Assembly (NCBI RefSeq): GCF_900108945.1
Contig: NZ_FNYE01000044.1
Location: 1 to 60,122, forward strand
Direction: 5' to 3'
DNA: 60,122 nt
Source of the DNA: Paraburkholderia diazotrophica
GTDB taxonomy: Bacteria; Pseudomonadota; Gammaproteobacteria; Burkholderiales; Burkholderiaceae
Below the pieces are notes generated by a model, which searched no databases, had not been told where the DNA came from, and saw only the letters and a list, made by a program, of their open reading frames with translations. Below, in pieces: positions 44,267 through 52,925 of the stretch; within the stretch, counting starts at the first letter, position 1, and each line of letters opens with the position of its first letter. Both the position numbers and the translations under genes were made by a program.

Positions 44267-44827
44267 ATGCCGGACTCACTTTCTGTATGGCACACCGAGC
44301 ACGTTAGTTTTGCCCGGCTACTCGATGTTCTCGAAGAACAGGTAGCTGTGCTCCATCGGGGCGAGAGTCCGAATTACGGACTTATGAACGACATCCTTTA
44401 CTACATGCGGAATTTTTCGGATCGTGTTCATCATCCGCGCGAGGATGTCGCGTACGCTCGGCTTGCCAAACGCGATCCCGGGATTCAAGTCGTCGTGAAC
44501 CGAGTTCTGCAGGAGCATCGCGTGATTGCCGCAGCCGGCGATGAACTCCTGCATCGCATCAATGAAGCCGCTGGAGATGTCATCGTCTCTCGCACGGCTC
44601 TGGAGGCGGCCACGGCCACGTACCTTGTGTACTATCGTCACCACCTTTCTACTGAGGAGCGAGATTTGATGCCTCGCGCCGCGCAGGCGTTGACGGAAGA
44701 GGACTGGGCAGCGGTCGATGCCGTCGTTTCTGCTAGCCCCGATCCGTGTTTCGGAGAAAAGGTGCTTGAGCGTTTCGAGGCGCTTCGCAAACAGATCGCA
44801 GTAGATGCGCGGATGCAATGCACATGA
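44267..44827 (+). CDS. Hemerythrin-like (HHE domain) protein
   Basis: A 186-residue four-helix HHE protein. Putative diiron ligands are the His in WHTEHVSF, the H-H-x2-E-D region (VHHPREDVAYARL), EHRVI and the RHHLSTEERDLMP helix. The internal spacing fits the family. Hemerythrins bind O2 or NO or sense them, which would suit a low-oxygen nodule, but that role is inference. A GGAG site sits upstream of the ATG. It stands alone between an AT-rich island and an IS21 element. Confidence 0.82.
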   Translation: MPDSLSVWHTEHVSFARLLDVLEEQVAVLHRGESPNYGLMNDILYYMRNFSDRVHHPREDVAYARLAKRDPGIQVVVNRVLQEHRVIAAAGDELLHRINEAAGDVIVSRTALEAATATYLVYYRHHLSTEERDLMPRAAQALTEEDWAAVDAVVSASPDPCFGEKVLERFEALRKQIAVDARMQCT

Positions 44828-44934
44828 GCCGGCCGCCGGTCGCTCCTTGCGCAACTAGTACTGCAGGCAACCGGTCAATGGCTCTCTGCGCGGCGACAAT
44901 CATCTTGGCCGGTATAGCGACAGAGGTTTTGGCC

Positions 44935-44983
44935 GTTGGGGAGAGGTCGGAGGCGGCGTAGCCGCCGGAGAGCTCTCCCCAAC
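44935..44983. repeat. Strong hairpin near the IS21 left end
   Basis: GTTGGGGAGAG at 44935-44945 and CTCTCCCCAAC at 44973-44983 pair perfectly. Between them GGCGGC and GCCGCC form a second nested stem. It lies upstream of istA inside the element and may shield the transposase gene from outside transcription. Confidence 0.7.
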
Positions 44984-45046
44984 GGCGGCGCCGAGTCGGC
45001 TGGGTTCTACGATGGCTGATCAAATCAAGAAGAAGCGATCAGCCGC

Positions 45047-45817
45047 ATGTCCGGAACCCGTATTACCGACCAACAGGTTCGCCTCTACATGTCCAAACGC
45101 AAACATCACTCTCAGGAGATCGCCGCCGCGAAGGCCGGCATCAGCGTGCGCAGCGCGCGCCGCATAGAACGAGACGCCTTACTGCCATCCCAGAAACCTC
45201 GTCGTTACTGGCGTTCCCGTCCCGACCCCTTCGCTGACGTCTGGGATACTGAAGTCGTTCCGATGCTCGCGAACGCGCCGGAACTTCAGGCGGTCACGAT
45301 CCTGCGCAAGCTTCAGGATGATCATCCCGGGGAATATCCCGACAGCACACGCCGCACACTCGAGCGACGCGTGCGGCACTGGAGGGCGATGTCGGGCCCA
45401 CCGAAGGAAGTCTTCTTCCCGCAGCTGCACGAGCCCGGCGCACGCGGCCTGTCCGACTTTACCGACATGGCCGAACTGCGAGTGACGATCGCTGGTGTGC
45501 CATTCGAACACCGGCTGTACCACTTCGTGCTCGCGTTCTCGCGCTGGGAATACGCCAATGTCGTTGAAGGCGGTGAGAGCTTCGAAGCACTGTCCATGGG
45601 ATTGCAGAACGCACTTTGGCAGGCCGGAGGATGTCCGCGCGAGCATCGCACTGACAGTCTGTCAGCGGCGTTCAGAAACCTCGCGGACGAAGACGACTTC
45701 ACGGTGCGCTATGCGGCGCTGCTCGAGCACTATGGCATGAACGGGACGCGCAACAATCGCGGCCTGGGTCACGAGTATGGTGCGGTAAAAAATATGTGCT
45801 GCTCGATAACGAACTAG
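45047..45817 (+). pseudogene. istA: IstA transposase of IS21 family, truncated
   Basis: 256 codons. The N-terminal HTH region (SQEIAAAKAGISVRSARRIERD) and the first catalytic Asp (LSDFTDMAEL) are present, and the second is in HRTDSLSAAF. The protein stops being IS21-like after NNRGLGHEYG (about 45777), just before the third acidic residue and C-terminal domain. The remaining residues are foreign sequence. It cannot be active. Confidence 0.85.
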
Positions 45818-45857
45818 GCCAAGGCAGTACCTTTGTGGAAAGCGAACAGCACATATT
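45791..45857. repeat. Inverted repeat at the IstA/recombinase junction
   Basis: AATATGTGCTG at 45791-45801 and CAGCACATATT at 45847-45857 are perfect 11-bp inverted repeats 45 bases apart. They lie exactly at the point where IS21 sequence ends and the inverted recombinase fragment begins. They could be a recombinase core site or the ends of a small excised unit. Confidence 0.6.
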
Positions 45858-45863
45858 ATTCGG

Positions 45864-46235
45864 TTACAAGGTGCGGAGGAAGGTCATCAGGTCGGGCTGA
45901 TCCCGCCATTGCTTTTGTCCTTCGGCACCGCCTTCCACTTCGCATGTCGCCAGCGCCCGTGCCTTTGTTTCCAGATTGATCTCGGCGTAGATATTGGTCG
46001 TCTCCAACGAAACGTGCCCAAGCCAGCCGCGTATCGTATTGATGTCGACACCAGCCTGGAGTAGTAGCGAGGCGGTCGTATGCCGAATCACATGTGGGTG
46101 CACATTCTTGCCGGCAAGCGACGGCGCGTTGGCTGCAGCACGGATAGCGCAGCGCTTGACCAATGCATGAATGCCGGAGCGCGTCATCGTCTGGTGGAAT
46201 CGATTGAGGAACACCGGCGCGTCTGCGGCCAACAA
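45864..46235 (-). pseudogene. Tyrosine recombinase, C-terminal fragment
   Basis: 123 residues containing HPHVIRHTTASLLLQAGVDINTIRGWLGHVSLETTNIYAEI. It carries the H-x2-R-H, GH and Tyr parts of the tyrosine-recombinase active site. The N-terminal and core-binding parts are missing, because the frame meets IS21 sequence at 46236. A remnant lodged in the IS21 element. Confidence 0.8.
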
Positions 46236-46479
46236 AGGTAGAAAAACCCCTCAATTCCATATAATCACCGCCAACCAGCCGTTCTCGGGCTGGAATGACG
46301 TGTTTCCGGATCCCGGCATGACCGTCGCTGCAATCGACCGGCTCGTCCATCATTCGACGATCTTCGAGATGAATGTCGAAAGCTACCGTCGTCGCACGGC
46401 CAGCGACAAACAGAACAGCCGGCGCCGACAATCATCCGGCGACAATCAACAACAAGGAGCGACAACCATGACCGGATAA
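46236..46479 (+). pseudogene. istB: IstB helper ATPase of IS21, C-terminal fragment
   Basis: The translated stretch ITANQPFSGWNDVFPDPGM and AAIDRLVHHSTIFEMNVESY is the conserved end of IstB-type ATPases. The Walker motifs and the rest are missing. It is in the same direction as istA and ends before the right inverted repeat. Confidence 0.75.
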
Positions 46480-46521
46480 CTACCGACAACCATCCCGGTC
46501 GACCGGCCAAGATGATTGTCG

Positions 46522-46994
46522 GTAAACCGGCCATGCTGCTTGACGCTATCTAGCTCTCCTTTCGCACATTCTGCCGTCGTGGGACGGTCACGCATACGTG
46601 ATGGCCGATCTATGATCGGCGGGAGCACATCCATTCTGACATGAAGGCCGTCGCGAAGGCTTGACGAATGATTCGCCTGCCGAAGATCGAGAGTCGAGAC
46701 GAGACCTCGTCGCCCGACATCACTTGCCGCACACGATATTGTTACGTGCGGCGGGCTGGAAACGTTGCAATGCTGACTTGGGTCGCGAACCCAGCGAGCC
46801 GGGCACGGACCAGTAACCCCTAATGCTCGGGTGTAGTCGTGCAGAAGTCAAATGCACCGGCACCCAACTCCGTCGGAATCAGGCAAAGACGATTGCCTCC
46901 ATTGACACACAGGCCCCGGCAGCCTGAAAACCAACTGGCTCTTTCGCGATAAGAAAATCGAGATGAGAAAGCTCCGAGACTCTGGCGATATCAT
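46522..46994. other. Region between IS21 and an IS6 remnant
   Basis: About 470 bases with no recognised gene, tRNA or regulatory site. Confidence 0.4.
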
Positions 46995-47128
46995 TGTCTT
47001 GCACTGCCCCCTTGCGGACCTAAGAACGATGCGCTCACACTTATGCATCAGTTCCATGCCGATATTATGTCGGCGTGGTAACCCAGCGGTGCACGCTTGA
47101 ATGATCGACCTCGAAACTCTGCAGCGCT
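46995..47128 (-). pseudogene. IS6-family transposase remnant
   Basis: On the minus strand one frame reads FEVDHSSVHRWV, the conserved N-terminal segment of IS6 transposases. About 35 bases further, another frame reads GMELMHK and then RGQ, like the C-terminal GIELMHRIRKGQ. The catalytic core between them is deleted. It lies 27 bases from the end of the amidohydrolase gene. Confidence 0.55.
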
Positions 47129-47154
47129 CACGATAGATACTGCGCCGCCCAGGC

Positions 47155-48303
47155 TCACGGTGTTGCACGAAATGCGAGACGGTATATCTCTGTCGCAGTT
47201 CCACGGAATAACCCCTCGCGTTCCTGCACGCTCGCCTGCGCAGTCAAGAGCTTGAAAGCATTCCAGCCATTGTTGTAAGGATACGAGCCTTTGTCGACTG
47301 GGAAATTGCTTTCGAACATACAACGGTCTGCGCCGAAGGCCTCGATACACGTATACATCCACGGTTTCCATGTCTCGGCGAGTTGAGCAGATGAAGGCGG
47401 CCGCTCGCCTCTCTCAAAGTGAAACGCGTTGATGCGCATGCCCAGGCCGCCAACCTTCACATACACATTGGGCAACCGCGCCAGTTCGCGCATCGAGCGC
47501 GACCATGCGTCGAACACTTCCTTGCCTTTGTCTGCGTAGCTGGCGATGCGCACGACACCGCCACAATGGTTAATGATGAACGGGATGTCGGGATAAGTCT
47601 TCGCCAGATCTAACAGCTCGGGTAATTGAGGGAAGAAAAGCCACGCATCATACGAGAGACCCAGTGCCCCGAGTTGCGCAACGCCCGCGCGGTAGTCCGG
47701 ATCGAGTAGCAGTCCGTGCGGCGCGGCCGACAATGGATTCACGAGCGTTGCGTCTGGGTCCCACGTAACAAGGTGTCGCACGCCCCGCAAGCGACCACCG
47801 CCGGCCTGAAGCTCCGCTTCAAGAACCTCGCGTACCTCGGCACCACGACGAAGGTCCGCGAATCCTACAATGCCCTTCGCGACCTGCGGCTTGCCCCTCT
47901 GCAACCGGTCCGTCACCTGAGTCACATATTCGATTTCGCCAACCGGGCGCAATTGGTCGGGGCCGGATTTCCGGTAACGTGTCAGTGCTTGCATGTACAC
48001 CGACGCGGTGATGTTGTGCCCTGAGTTCGCATCCTCGAGATATTCATCGAGCAGGTACGTCCATCCCGCGCGCTCATAGAGATGATGATGCGCGTCGATG
48101 ATTGGCATGTCCGCTTCGAGCGCGGCTTCGGTCCCCGAGGCGAGCCACGCCGCCCGAACAGGAAGGTAGTTGCTTGCCGTGCTCATGCTGCGCGTTTCCT
48201 CTTTGGTGAATTCCTGCCGCGCAGTGGCCGCTGGAATTATGATCGATGCCGCCGCCCCGAGGAGTCGGCGACGCAGAGGCGAGCGAAGCTGTGCCATCTT
48301 CAC
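47155..48303 (-). CDS. Amidohydrolase family protein with Tat-like signal
   Basis: 382 residues. The metal-dependent hydrolase fold is shown by PIIDAHHHLYERAGWTYL (HxH), FIINHCGG, VYVKVGGLGM and MFESNFPVDK with the catalytic Asp. This is the amidohydrolase-2 group that includes lactonases such as L-fuconolactonase and 2-pyrone-4,6-dicarboxylate hydrolase. The N-terminus (SPLRRRLLGAAASIIIPAATA) looks like a twin-arginine export signal; starting at the internal ATG at 48186 would give a cytoplasmic form. The GTG at 48303 overlaps the MFS stop. It probably hydrolyses a lactone or ester before CoA activation. Substrate unknown. Confidence 0.82.
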   Translation of the reverse strand: MKMAQLRSPLRRRLLGAAASIIIPAATARQEFTKEETRSMSTASNYLPVRAAWLASGTEAALEADMPIIDAHHHLYERAGWTYLLDEYLEDANSGHNITASVYMQALTRYRKSGPDQLRPVGEIEYVTQVTDRLQRGKPQVAKGIVGFADLRRGAEVREVLEAELQAGGGRLRGVRHLVTWDPDATLVNPLSAAPHGLLLDPDYRAGVAQLGALGLSYDAWLFFPQLPELLDLAKTYPDIPFIINHCGGVVRIASYADKGKEVFDAWSRSMRELARLPNVYVKVGGLGMRINAFHFERGERPPSSAQLAETWKPWMYTCIEAFGADRCMFESNFPVDKGSYPYNNGWNAFKLLTAQASVQEREGLFRGTATEIYRLAFRATP

Positions 48304-49607
48304 TTCTCCGTATTGAAGGCATAGAGCGAGAAGCCCAGAAAGGACGTGACCAGCAGTACGACCGACAGACCGATCATCCCGGCCGTGAACGTACCGAAGC
48401 TGTCCTTGAGATAGCCCACGAGATACGGTCCCGCAAAACCGCCAAGCGCGCCAACCGAATTGATCAGCGCAAGGCCGCCGGCAGCGGCCTCTCCCGAGAG
48501 AAACCTGGCAGGCAACGTATAGAAAATCGTGCGGCCCGCAATCGTTCCGATGAGTGCCAGTGTGATACCCGTCATGGCGGGCACCAGTTGATGGAAGTGG
48601 GTCGATACGCCGAGCGCCACCGCCCCAATGAAAAGACCCGCGGTCAGGTTCGCGACATGTCCGCCACGTCGATCAACACGGTTGGCCCACCAGAGTAGCG
48701 CAATGGTTGCAAAGAAATAAGGTACCGCCGAAACCCACCCTGTTCGCGTCACGCTCATGCCATGAGCTTTGAGCATCTGCGGCAGCCAGATGCCGATACC
48801 GTAGGAGCCCATCGTGAAGCCGAACGAGATTGTCGCGAGGAGATACGTACGCACATCCTTCAACGCGGCGGCGAAACCCTTTTTCTTCTGACTGGCTGTG
48901 CCTTCGCGGTCGAAAGCGCTCTGCAGCGCTTGCCGTTCCTGCAACGATAGCCACTGGGCATCGGCAGGCTTGTCCGCGAGCATCTTCAGCACGAGGAAGC
49001 CGAGCACGCACACCGGCAAACCCTCCACGATGAACATCCATTTCCAGCCAGCCAGCCCAAGGAAGCCGTCCATATCGAGCAGCCAGGTGGAAAGCGGACC
49101 GCCGACGAGCGACGAGAGCGGCGTCGAGACGGTGAACCACGCGAGCACGCGAGTCCGGTAGCTTGCCGGAAACCAGACTGCGAGAAAGAAGACCACGCCA
49201 GGGAAGAAGCCCGCTTCGCCCATGCCCAGCAAAAGACGGATCGCGTAGAAGCTGATCGGACCCACGGCAAGCGCCGTGGCTGCAGCGAAAATGCCCCACG
49301 TAATCATGATGCGCGCCAGCCAGCGCCGCGCCCCAAAGCGATACAGCACGAGATTGCTCGGCACTTCGCAGAGGCAGTAGCTCGCGAACATGATGCCGGC
49401 ACCCCAGCCAAACTGGGTGGCGGTTAGACCAAGGTCGCGATTCATTGTCAGCGCAGCGAAGCCAACGCTGGTGCGATCCAGGTAATTGAAGAAGTATGCG
49501 AGCGCGAGAAGAGGAATAAAGCGCCACGCGGCCTTTTTCACCGCCTGCTGTTCAAGCGTGGAGGCGGCAGGACTGTCGGTTGCAAGATTCGAGGAAATGG
49601 ATGCCAT
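48300..49607 (-). CDS. MFS transporter, anion:cation symporter family
   Basis: A 435-residue, 12-segment major facilitator. FNYLDRTSVGFAALTM in helix 1, RFGARRWLARIMITWG between helices 2 and 3 and LLGMGEAGFFPGVVFFLAVWFP are typical of the ACS family, which takes up carboxylic acids such as tartrate, phthalate or galactonate. It lies between the amidohydrolase and CoA-transferase genes in one direction and probably imports the module's substrate. Confidence 0.9.
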   Translation of the reverse strand: MASISSNLATDSPAASTLEQQAVKKAAWRFIPLLALAYFFNYLDRTSVGFAALTMNRDLGLTATQFGWGAGIMFASYCLCEVPSNLVLYRFGARRWLARIMITWGIFAAATALAVGPISFYAIRLLLGMGEAGFFPGVVFFLAVWFPASYRTRVLAWFTVSTPLSSLVGGPLSTWLLDMDGFLGLAGWKWMFIVEGLPVCVLGFLVLKMLADKPADAQWLSLQERQALQSAFDREGTASQKKKGFAAALKDVRTYLLATISFGFTMGSYGIGIWLPQMLKAHGMSVTRTGWVSAVPYFFATIALLWWANRVDRRGGHVANLTAGLFIGAVALGVSTHFHQLVPAMTGITLALIGTIAGRTIFYTLPARFLSGEAAAGGLALINSVGALGGFAGPYLVGYLKDSFGTFTAGMIGLSVVLLVTSFLGFSLYAFNTEK

Positions 49608-49690
49608 GTATCGTCTCCTGCGGAATCACTGGCCGGGTGAACCATGCCGCCCACGCGCGGCACAGTGATTCTTTGGGTGCTGTTCGAATG

Positions 49691-50965
49691 TCAGGCGCTG
49701 GCGAGTTCGTTAGCCGACGGGCTCGCCGCATCGCCAGGCTGCCGGTCCCGACACTTGACGATGCCCGCGTCGGTCAGCTGCCTGAGGTCCTCTAACGTGT
49801 AACCGAGTTGCATGAGAAGCGCTCGCGTGTCCTGGCCGAGCGAAGGTGGCGCTTCACGCAGTTGCAGCCGTGCTCCGCCAAGCATCAAAGGCAGCAATGC
49901 TGTCCTGGTCGACACGGGTTGGCCGGCACCACTGGCGTCGGACGGCAACGTCACATCGGCAAGTCCCCCGGTTGCAAGCAGATGGGGATCATCAAACAAA
50001 TCTTGAGGCCTGGTAACCGGTGCGTACGGCAATCCGCAGCGTTCGAAAATCGCGCTGATCTCGGCTGCAGTGAATGCTTCCATATGCTTGCGAAGCCGCG
50101 GCAATAGCCAGTCGCGCGCCTGAACGCGCCGGTTGTTGGTCGCGACGCGCTCGTCCGCCTTCAGTTCCGATAGACCAAACGCCTCACAGAAGGTCGCCCA
50201 CTGTGTATCGGACACGACAGCGAGGAAGATCTGTTCGCCATTCGTGACTGAGAACACGTCGTAGACGGCCCAGGCGGAGATTCGGCTCGGCATCGGTGCA
50301 GCAGCCTTCCCGGTCACGGCGAATTGCATCATGTGCTGCGCAACGAGAAACACGTTGTTTTCGAACAGGGCGCTCTGCACTTCCTGGCCTTTGCCGGTGC
50401 GCTCGCGCTGGGCGAGCGCAGCCATCGCGCCGATCGCCCCGAACATGCCGCCCATGATGTCGTTAACGCTCGTGCCCGCTCGCAGCGGTCGTCCTTCGGG
50501 GCCGGTCATGTAGGCAAGGCCGCCCATCATCTGTGCAACTTCATCCAGGGCGGTCCGATGGTCGTAAGGACCGGGCAGGAACCCTTTGTGAGAGACATAG
50601 ACGAGCCGCGGATTGATCTTCGACAGAGCCCCATATCCCAGGCCGAGCTTGTCCATCGAGCCGCTCTTGAAGTTCTCGCTGAAAATGTCTGCGCCCGCGA
50701 GCAGCTTGTACACGACCTCGATTCCGCGCGGGTCCTTGACGTCGACGGCAATGCTCTTCTTGTTCCGGTTGAATGTGCCGAAAAAGCCCGCGCCCGATCC
50801 ACACAGGGAGCGCGTGCTGTCTCCTGCGATCGGCTCGATCTTGATGACCTCGGCACCGAGGTCCGCCAGCACCATGCCGCAGGTCGGCCCCATCACCATG
50901 TGCGACATCTCGACAACACGCACGCCGTTGTACGGCAAAGAATGATTCGCTGGCGCTTCACTCAT
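49691..50965 (-). CDS. CaiB/BaiF family (class III) CoA-transferase
   Basis: 424 residues. GVRVVEMSHMVMGPTCGMVLADLGAEVIKIE at the N-terminus, NRNKKSIAVDVKDPRG, the DEVAQMMGGLAYMTG segment, where the catalytic Asp of the family sits, and the INDIMGG-type loop (VNDIMGGMFGAIGAMAALAQRERTGKGQ) are family landmarks. It would convert a carboxylic acid to its CoA thioester. Its ATG overlaps the true-frame stop of the lyase gene upstream (ATGA). Confidence 0.92.
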   Translation of the reverse strand: MSEAPANHSLPYNGVRVVEMSHMVMGPTCGMVLADLGAEVIKIEPIAGDSTRSLCGSGAGFFGTFNRNKKSIAVDVKDPRGIEVVYKLLAGADIFSENFKSGSMDKLGLGYGALSKINPRLVYVSHKGFLPGPYDHRTALDEVAQMMGGLAYMTGPEGRPLRAGTSVNDIMGGMFGAIGAMAALAQRERTGKGQEVQSALFENNVFLVAQHMMQFAVTGKAAAPMPSRISAWAVYDVFSVTNGEQIFLAVVSDTQWATFCEAFGLSELKADERVATNNRRVQARDWLLPRLRKHMEAFTAAEISAIFERCGLPYAPVTRPQDLFDDPHLLATGGLADVTLPSDASGAGQPVSTRTALLPLMLGGARLQLREAPPSLGQDTRALLMQLGYTLEDLRQLTDAGIVKCRDRQPGDAASPSANELASA

Positions 50966-51938
50966 TGCGCAACTCCCAACAAACAGCCGTCCGGTTGCGG
51001 CGCGCTCGGCACGCGCCCATCTGAATACCTGAATCCCTTAGGCAATCCCGCCTCGTGCACATGCCCGTATAACGCTTCACCCGGCAGCGCTTCGGCCAGA
51101 ATCGCGCGCGCAGCTTCTCGATGTCCACGCCCGTGTCATAGCCCATGGCTTCCAGCAAGAAAGCAAGGTCCTCCGTGACGATGTTTCCGGTACCGCCCGG
51201 CGCATACGGACAGCCGCCAAGGCCGGCTTGGCTCGAATCGATCGTTGTGACGCCCACGTCAAGCGCGGCGATCACATTGGCGAGTCCCTGACCGCGTGTG
51301 TTATGAAAGTGCGCCCCACCCGCCTTGTCCCCGAGTTCCGACTGCAGTCGACGGAACAGGCGACGAACCTGCGCAGGGTTGGCGTACCCGCTAGTATCAG
51401 AAAGACCAATCTCGTCCACGCCACACTCAGCCATCGCGATGCACATACGCATCGTTTCGTCGTCGGTGACCGTGCCGGTAATCGTGCAGCCAAACGCAAC
51501 CGACATACCCGCTTCGATCTGCACGCGAGGAAACAGCTCATTGCGCAATGCGACGATGTTGCGAACCTCTTCGACCATCTCCGCCGTCGTCTTGCGGATA
51601 TTGGCCATCGAATGCTCGTTGGTCACCGAGACAGGCAACGTTACCTTGTGTACACCGGCCTCAAACGCTCCGTGCGAACCACGCAGATTTGGCGCGAGGA
51701 CCGCCACATGCACGCCAGGAATGGACAGGGCATGAGTCACGACGTCGCGGATGTCGGCCATTTGCGGCAGCAGCTTCGGGGGTACAAACGAGCCCACTTC
51801 AATCTCCTTCAACCCAGCGGCGGCCAACGCGGAGATCCATCGCAGCCGAGCCGCTGTCGGCATGAGGCTCTTGATGCTTTGCAGGCCATCGCGCGGCCCG
51901 ACTTCGCTGATCAACACCTTCGAATTGGGGGAAGTCAC
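50958..51938 (-). CDS. Hydroxymethylglutaryl-CoA lyase-like enzyme, C-terminus frameshifted
   Basis: A DRE-TIM lyase: SEVGPRDGLQS at the start, EVGSFVPPKLLPQMAD, HFHNTRGQGLANVIAAL and the active-site cysteine loop GGCPYAPGGTGNIVTEDL. It cleaves 3-hydroxyacyl-CoA such as HMG-CoA to acetyl-CoA and a keto acid. After DIEKLRA the text becomes abnormal. Inserting one base in the CG-repeat at 51103-51110 restores a family-like tail (ILAEALPGEALYGHVHEAG and so on) ending in GVAQ at 50962. This is either a sequencing error or a real mutation affecting only the last 50 residues. The operon's first gene faces the IclR gene. Confidence 0.85.
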   Translation of the reverse strand: MTSPNSKVLISEVGPRDGLQSIKSLMPTAARLRWISALAAAGLKEIEVGSFVPPKLLPQMADIRDVVTHALSIPGVHVAVLAPNLRGSHGAFEAGVHKVTLPVSVTNEHSMANIRKTTAEMVEEVRNIVALRNELFPRVQIEAGMSVAFGCTITGTVTDDETMRMCIAMAECGVDEIGLSDTSGYANPAQVRRLFRRLQSELGDKAGGAHFHNTRGQGLANVIAALDVGVTTIDSSQAGLGGCPYAPGGTGNIVTEDLAFLLEAMGYDTGVDIEKLRARFWPKRCRVKRYTGMCTRRDCLRDSGIQMGACRARRNRTAVCWELRNE

Positions 51939-52055
51939 CGTCAGCTCCTTTGTTCTATCTGACAGATCTTTGTTCTGTCTAGTAAAACTGTACGCGCGTA
52001 TCTTTGGTTGGTTAAGGCGGGTAAACCCTTAGGTTTTCACAAGTAACCGAACTTG

Positions 52056-52074
52056 AGTTCTGTCAGGCGGAACT
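52056..52074. promoter_or_regulatory. Putative IclR-type operator
   Basis: AGTTC, nine bases, then GAACT form an inverted repeat in the divergent region between the lyase and IclR genes, 32 bases before the IclR start. Nearer the lyase gene, two direct copies of CTTTGTTCT (about 51949-51985) may be further sites. The pattern resembles IclR boxes with GTTC half-sites. Confidence 0.45.
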
Positions 52075-52105
52075 ATAAAGTGACGGCTAGAGTGAGGAGA
52101 AAAAC

Positions 52106-52885
52106 GTGTCTATCACGACAACACAGCCGTCAGTCGACGCGTCCGAAACGTCGAGTGGCGTTGCGGTCCTCGATCGAGCGTTTGCAATTCTTAACGCCTT
52201 TGGACCGACTGATGAGCAGTTAACGCTAACCGAACTTGCGCGCCGAACCGGCTTGTACAAGAGCACGGTTTTGCGACTGCTCGGTGCACTGGAGCACGGC
52301 GGATTCATACGGAAACTGAGTGACGGGCACTACGCAATCGGACATCAACCACTGCGCCTCGCAACGCTCTATCAGCGGTCATTTCAAATCGGTCCTGTTG
52401 TCGAACCCATCCTTCAGCAGTTGAGTCGAGACCTCGGCGAGACGGCATCTTTTTACGTGAGGCAGGGTGACCATCGGTTAGTGCTGTATCGCGTAGAGCC
52501 GTCAAGAAGCGTAAGGGTCTCGATATGCGTTGGTGAGGAATTTCCGATCGACAAAGGCTCGTCCGGCAAAGTGTTACTCGCATTCACTGAATCTCTGGAC
52601 CCCCGCTGGAATGTCGTGCGCGAACGACTCTGGGCGGTGTCATACGGCGAACGCGATCCTGAGACAGTATCAGCATCCGTGCCGGTGTTCGATTCGACAG
52701 GCGAATTGTTGGGCGCTCTGACTCTATCCGGACCGAAAGGCAGATTCGACGCTCCATCCACCATCAACGTTGCGCTGAAAGTTTTGCTTGACAGTGCCAA
52801 GCGTGCGACGGTCAGTCTGGGAGGAGCCGGAGCGAGATACGATGCGAGCATTGCCAGGTCCGCTCATGAGGTTTTGTCGCGATAA
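52106..52885 (+). CDS. IclR-family transcriptional regulator
   Basis: A 259-residue IclR protein. The winged HTH is at residues 18-80 (VLDRAFAILNAFGPTDEQLTLTELARRTGLYKSTVLRLLGALE), and the effector domain contains the typical PIDKGSSGKVLLAF. It is divergent from the lyase/CoA-transferase/MFS/amidohydrolase operon across 167 bases and is most probably its regulator. A GAGGAG-like site (GTGAGGAGAAAAACG) precedes the start. Confidence 0.92.
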   Translation: MSITTTQPSVDASETSSGVAVLDRAFAILNAFGPTDEQLTLTELARRTGLYKSTVLRLLGALEHGGFIRKLSDGHYAIGHQPLRLATLYQRSFQIGPVVEPILQQLSRDLGETASFYVRQGDHRLVLYRVEPSRSVRVSICVGEEFPIDKGSSGKVLLAFTESLDPRWNVVRERLWAVSYGERDPETVSASVPVFDSTGELLGALTLSGPKGRFDAPSTINVALKVLLDSAKRATVSLGGAGARYDASIARSAHEVLSR

Positions 52886-52925
52886 CGACGGTGGGCCAAA
52901 CATGGCTGCACTTATATAGCATTGC

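Larger units (their letters stand above)
44894..46521 (+). mobile_element. Scrambled IS21-family element
   Basis: A 19-bp sequence starting CGACAATCATCTTGG occurs at 44894-44912 and inverted at 46503-46521, and further CGACAA-type repeats lie near the right end, as in IS21 termini. Inside are the N-terminal two thirds of IstA and the last quarter of IstB, in the right order. The middle is replaced by an inverted tyrosine-recombinase fragment. The element is about 1.6 kb instead of about 2.5 kb and cannot move by itself. No clear target duplication was seen. Confidence 0.7.
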
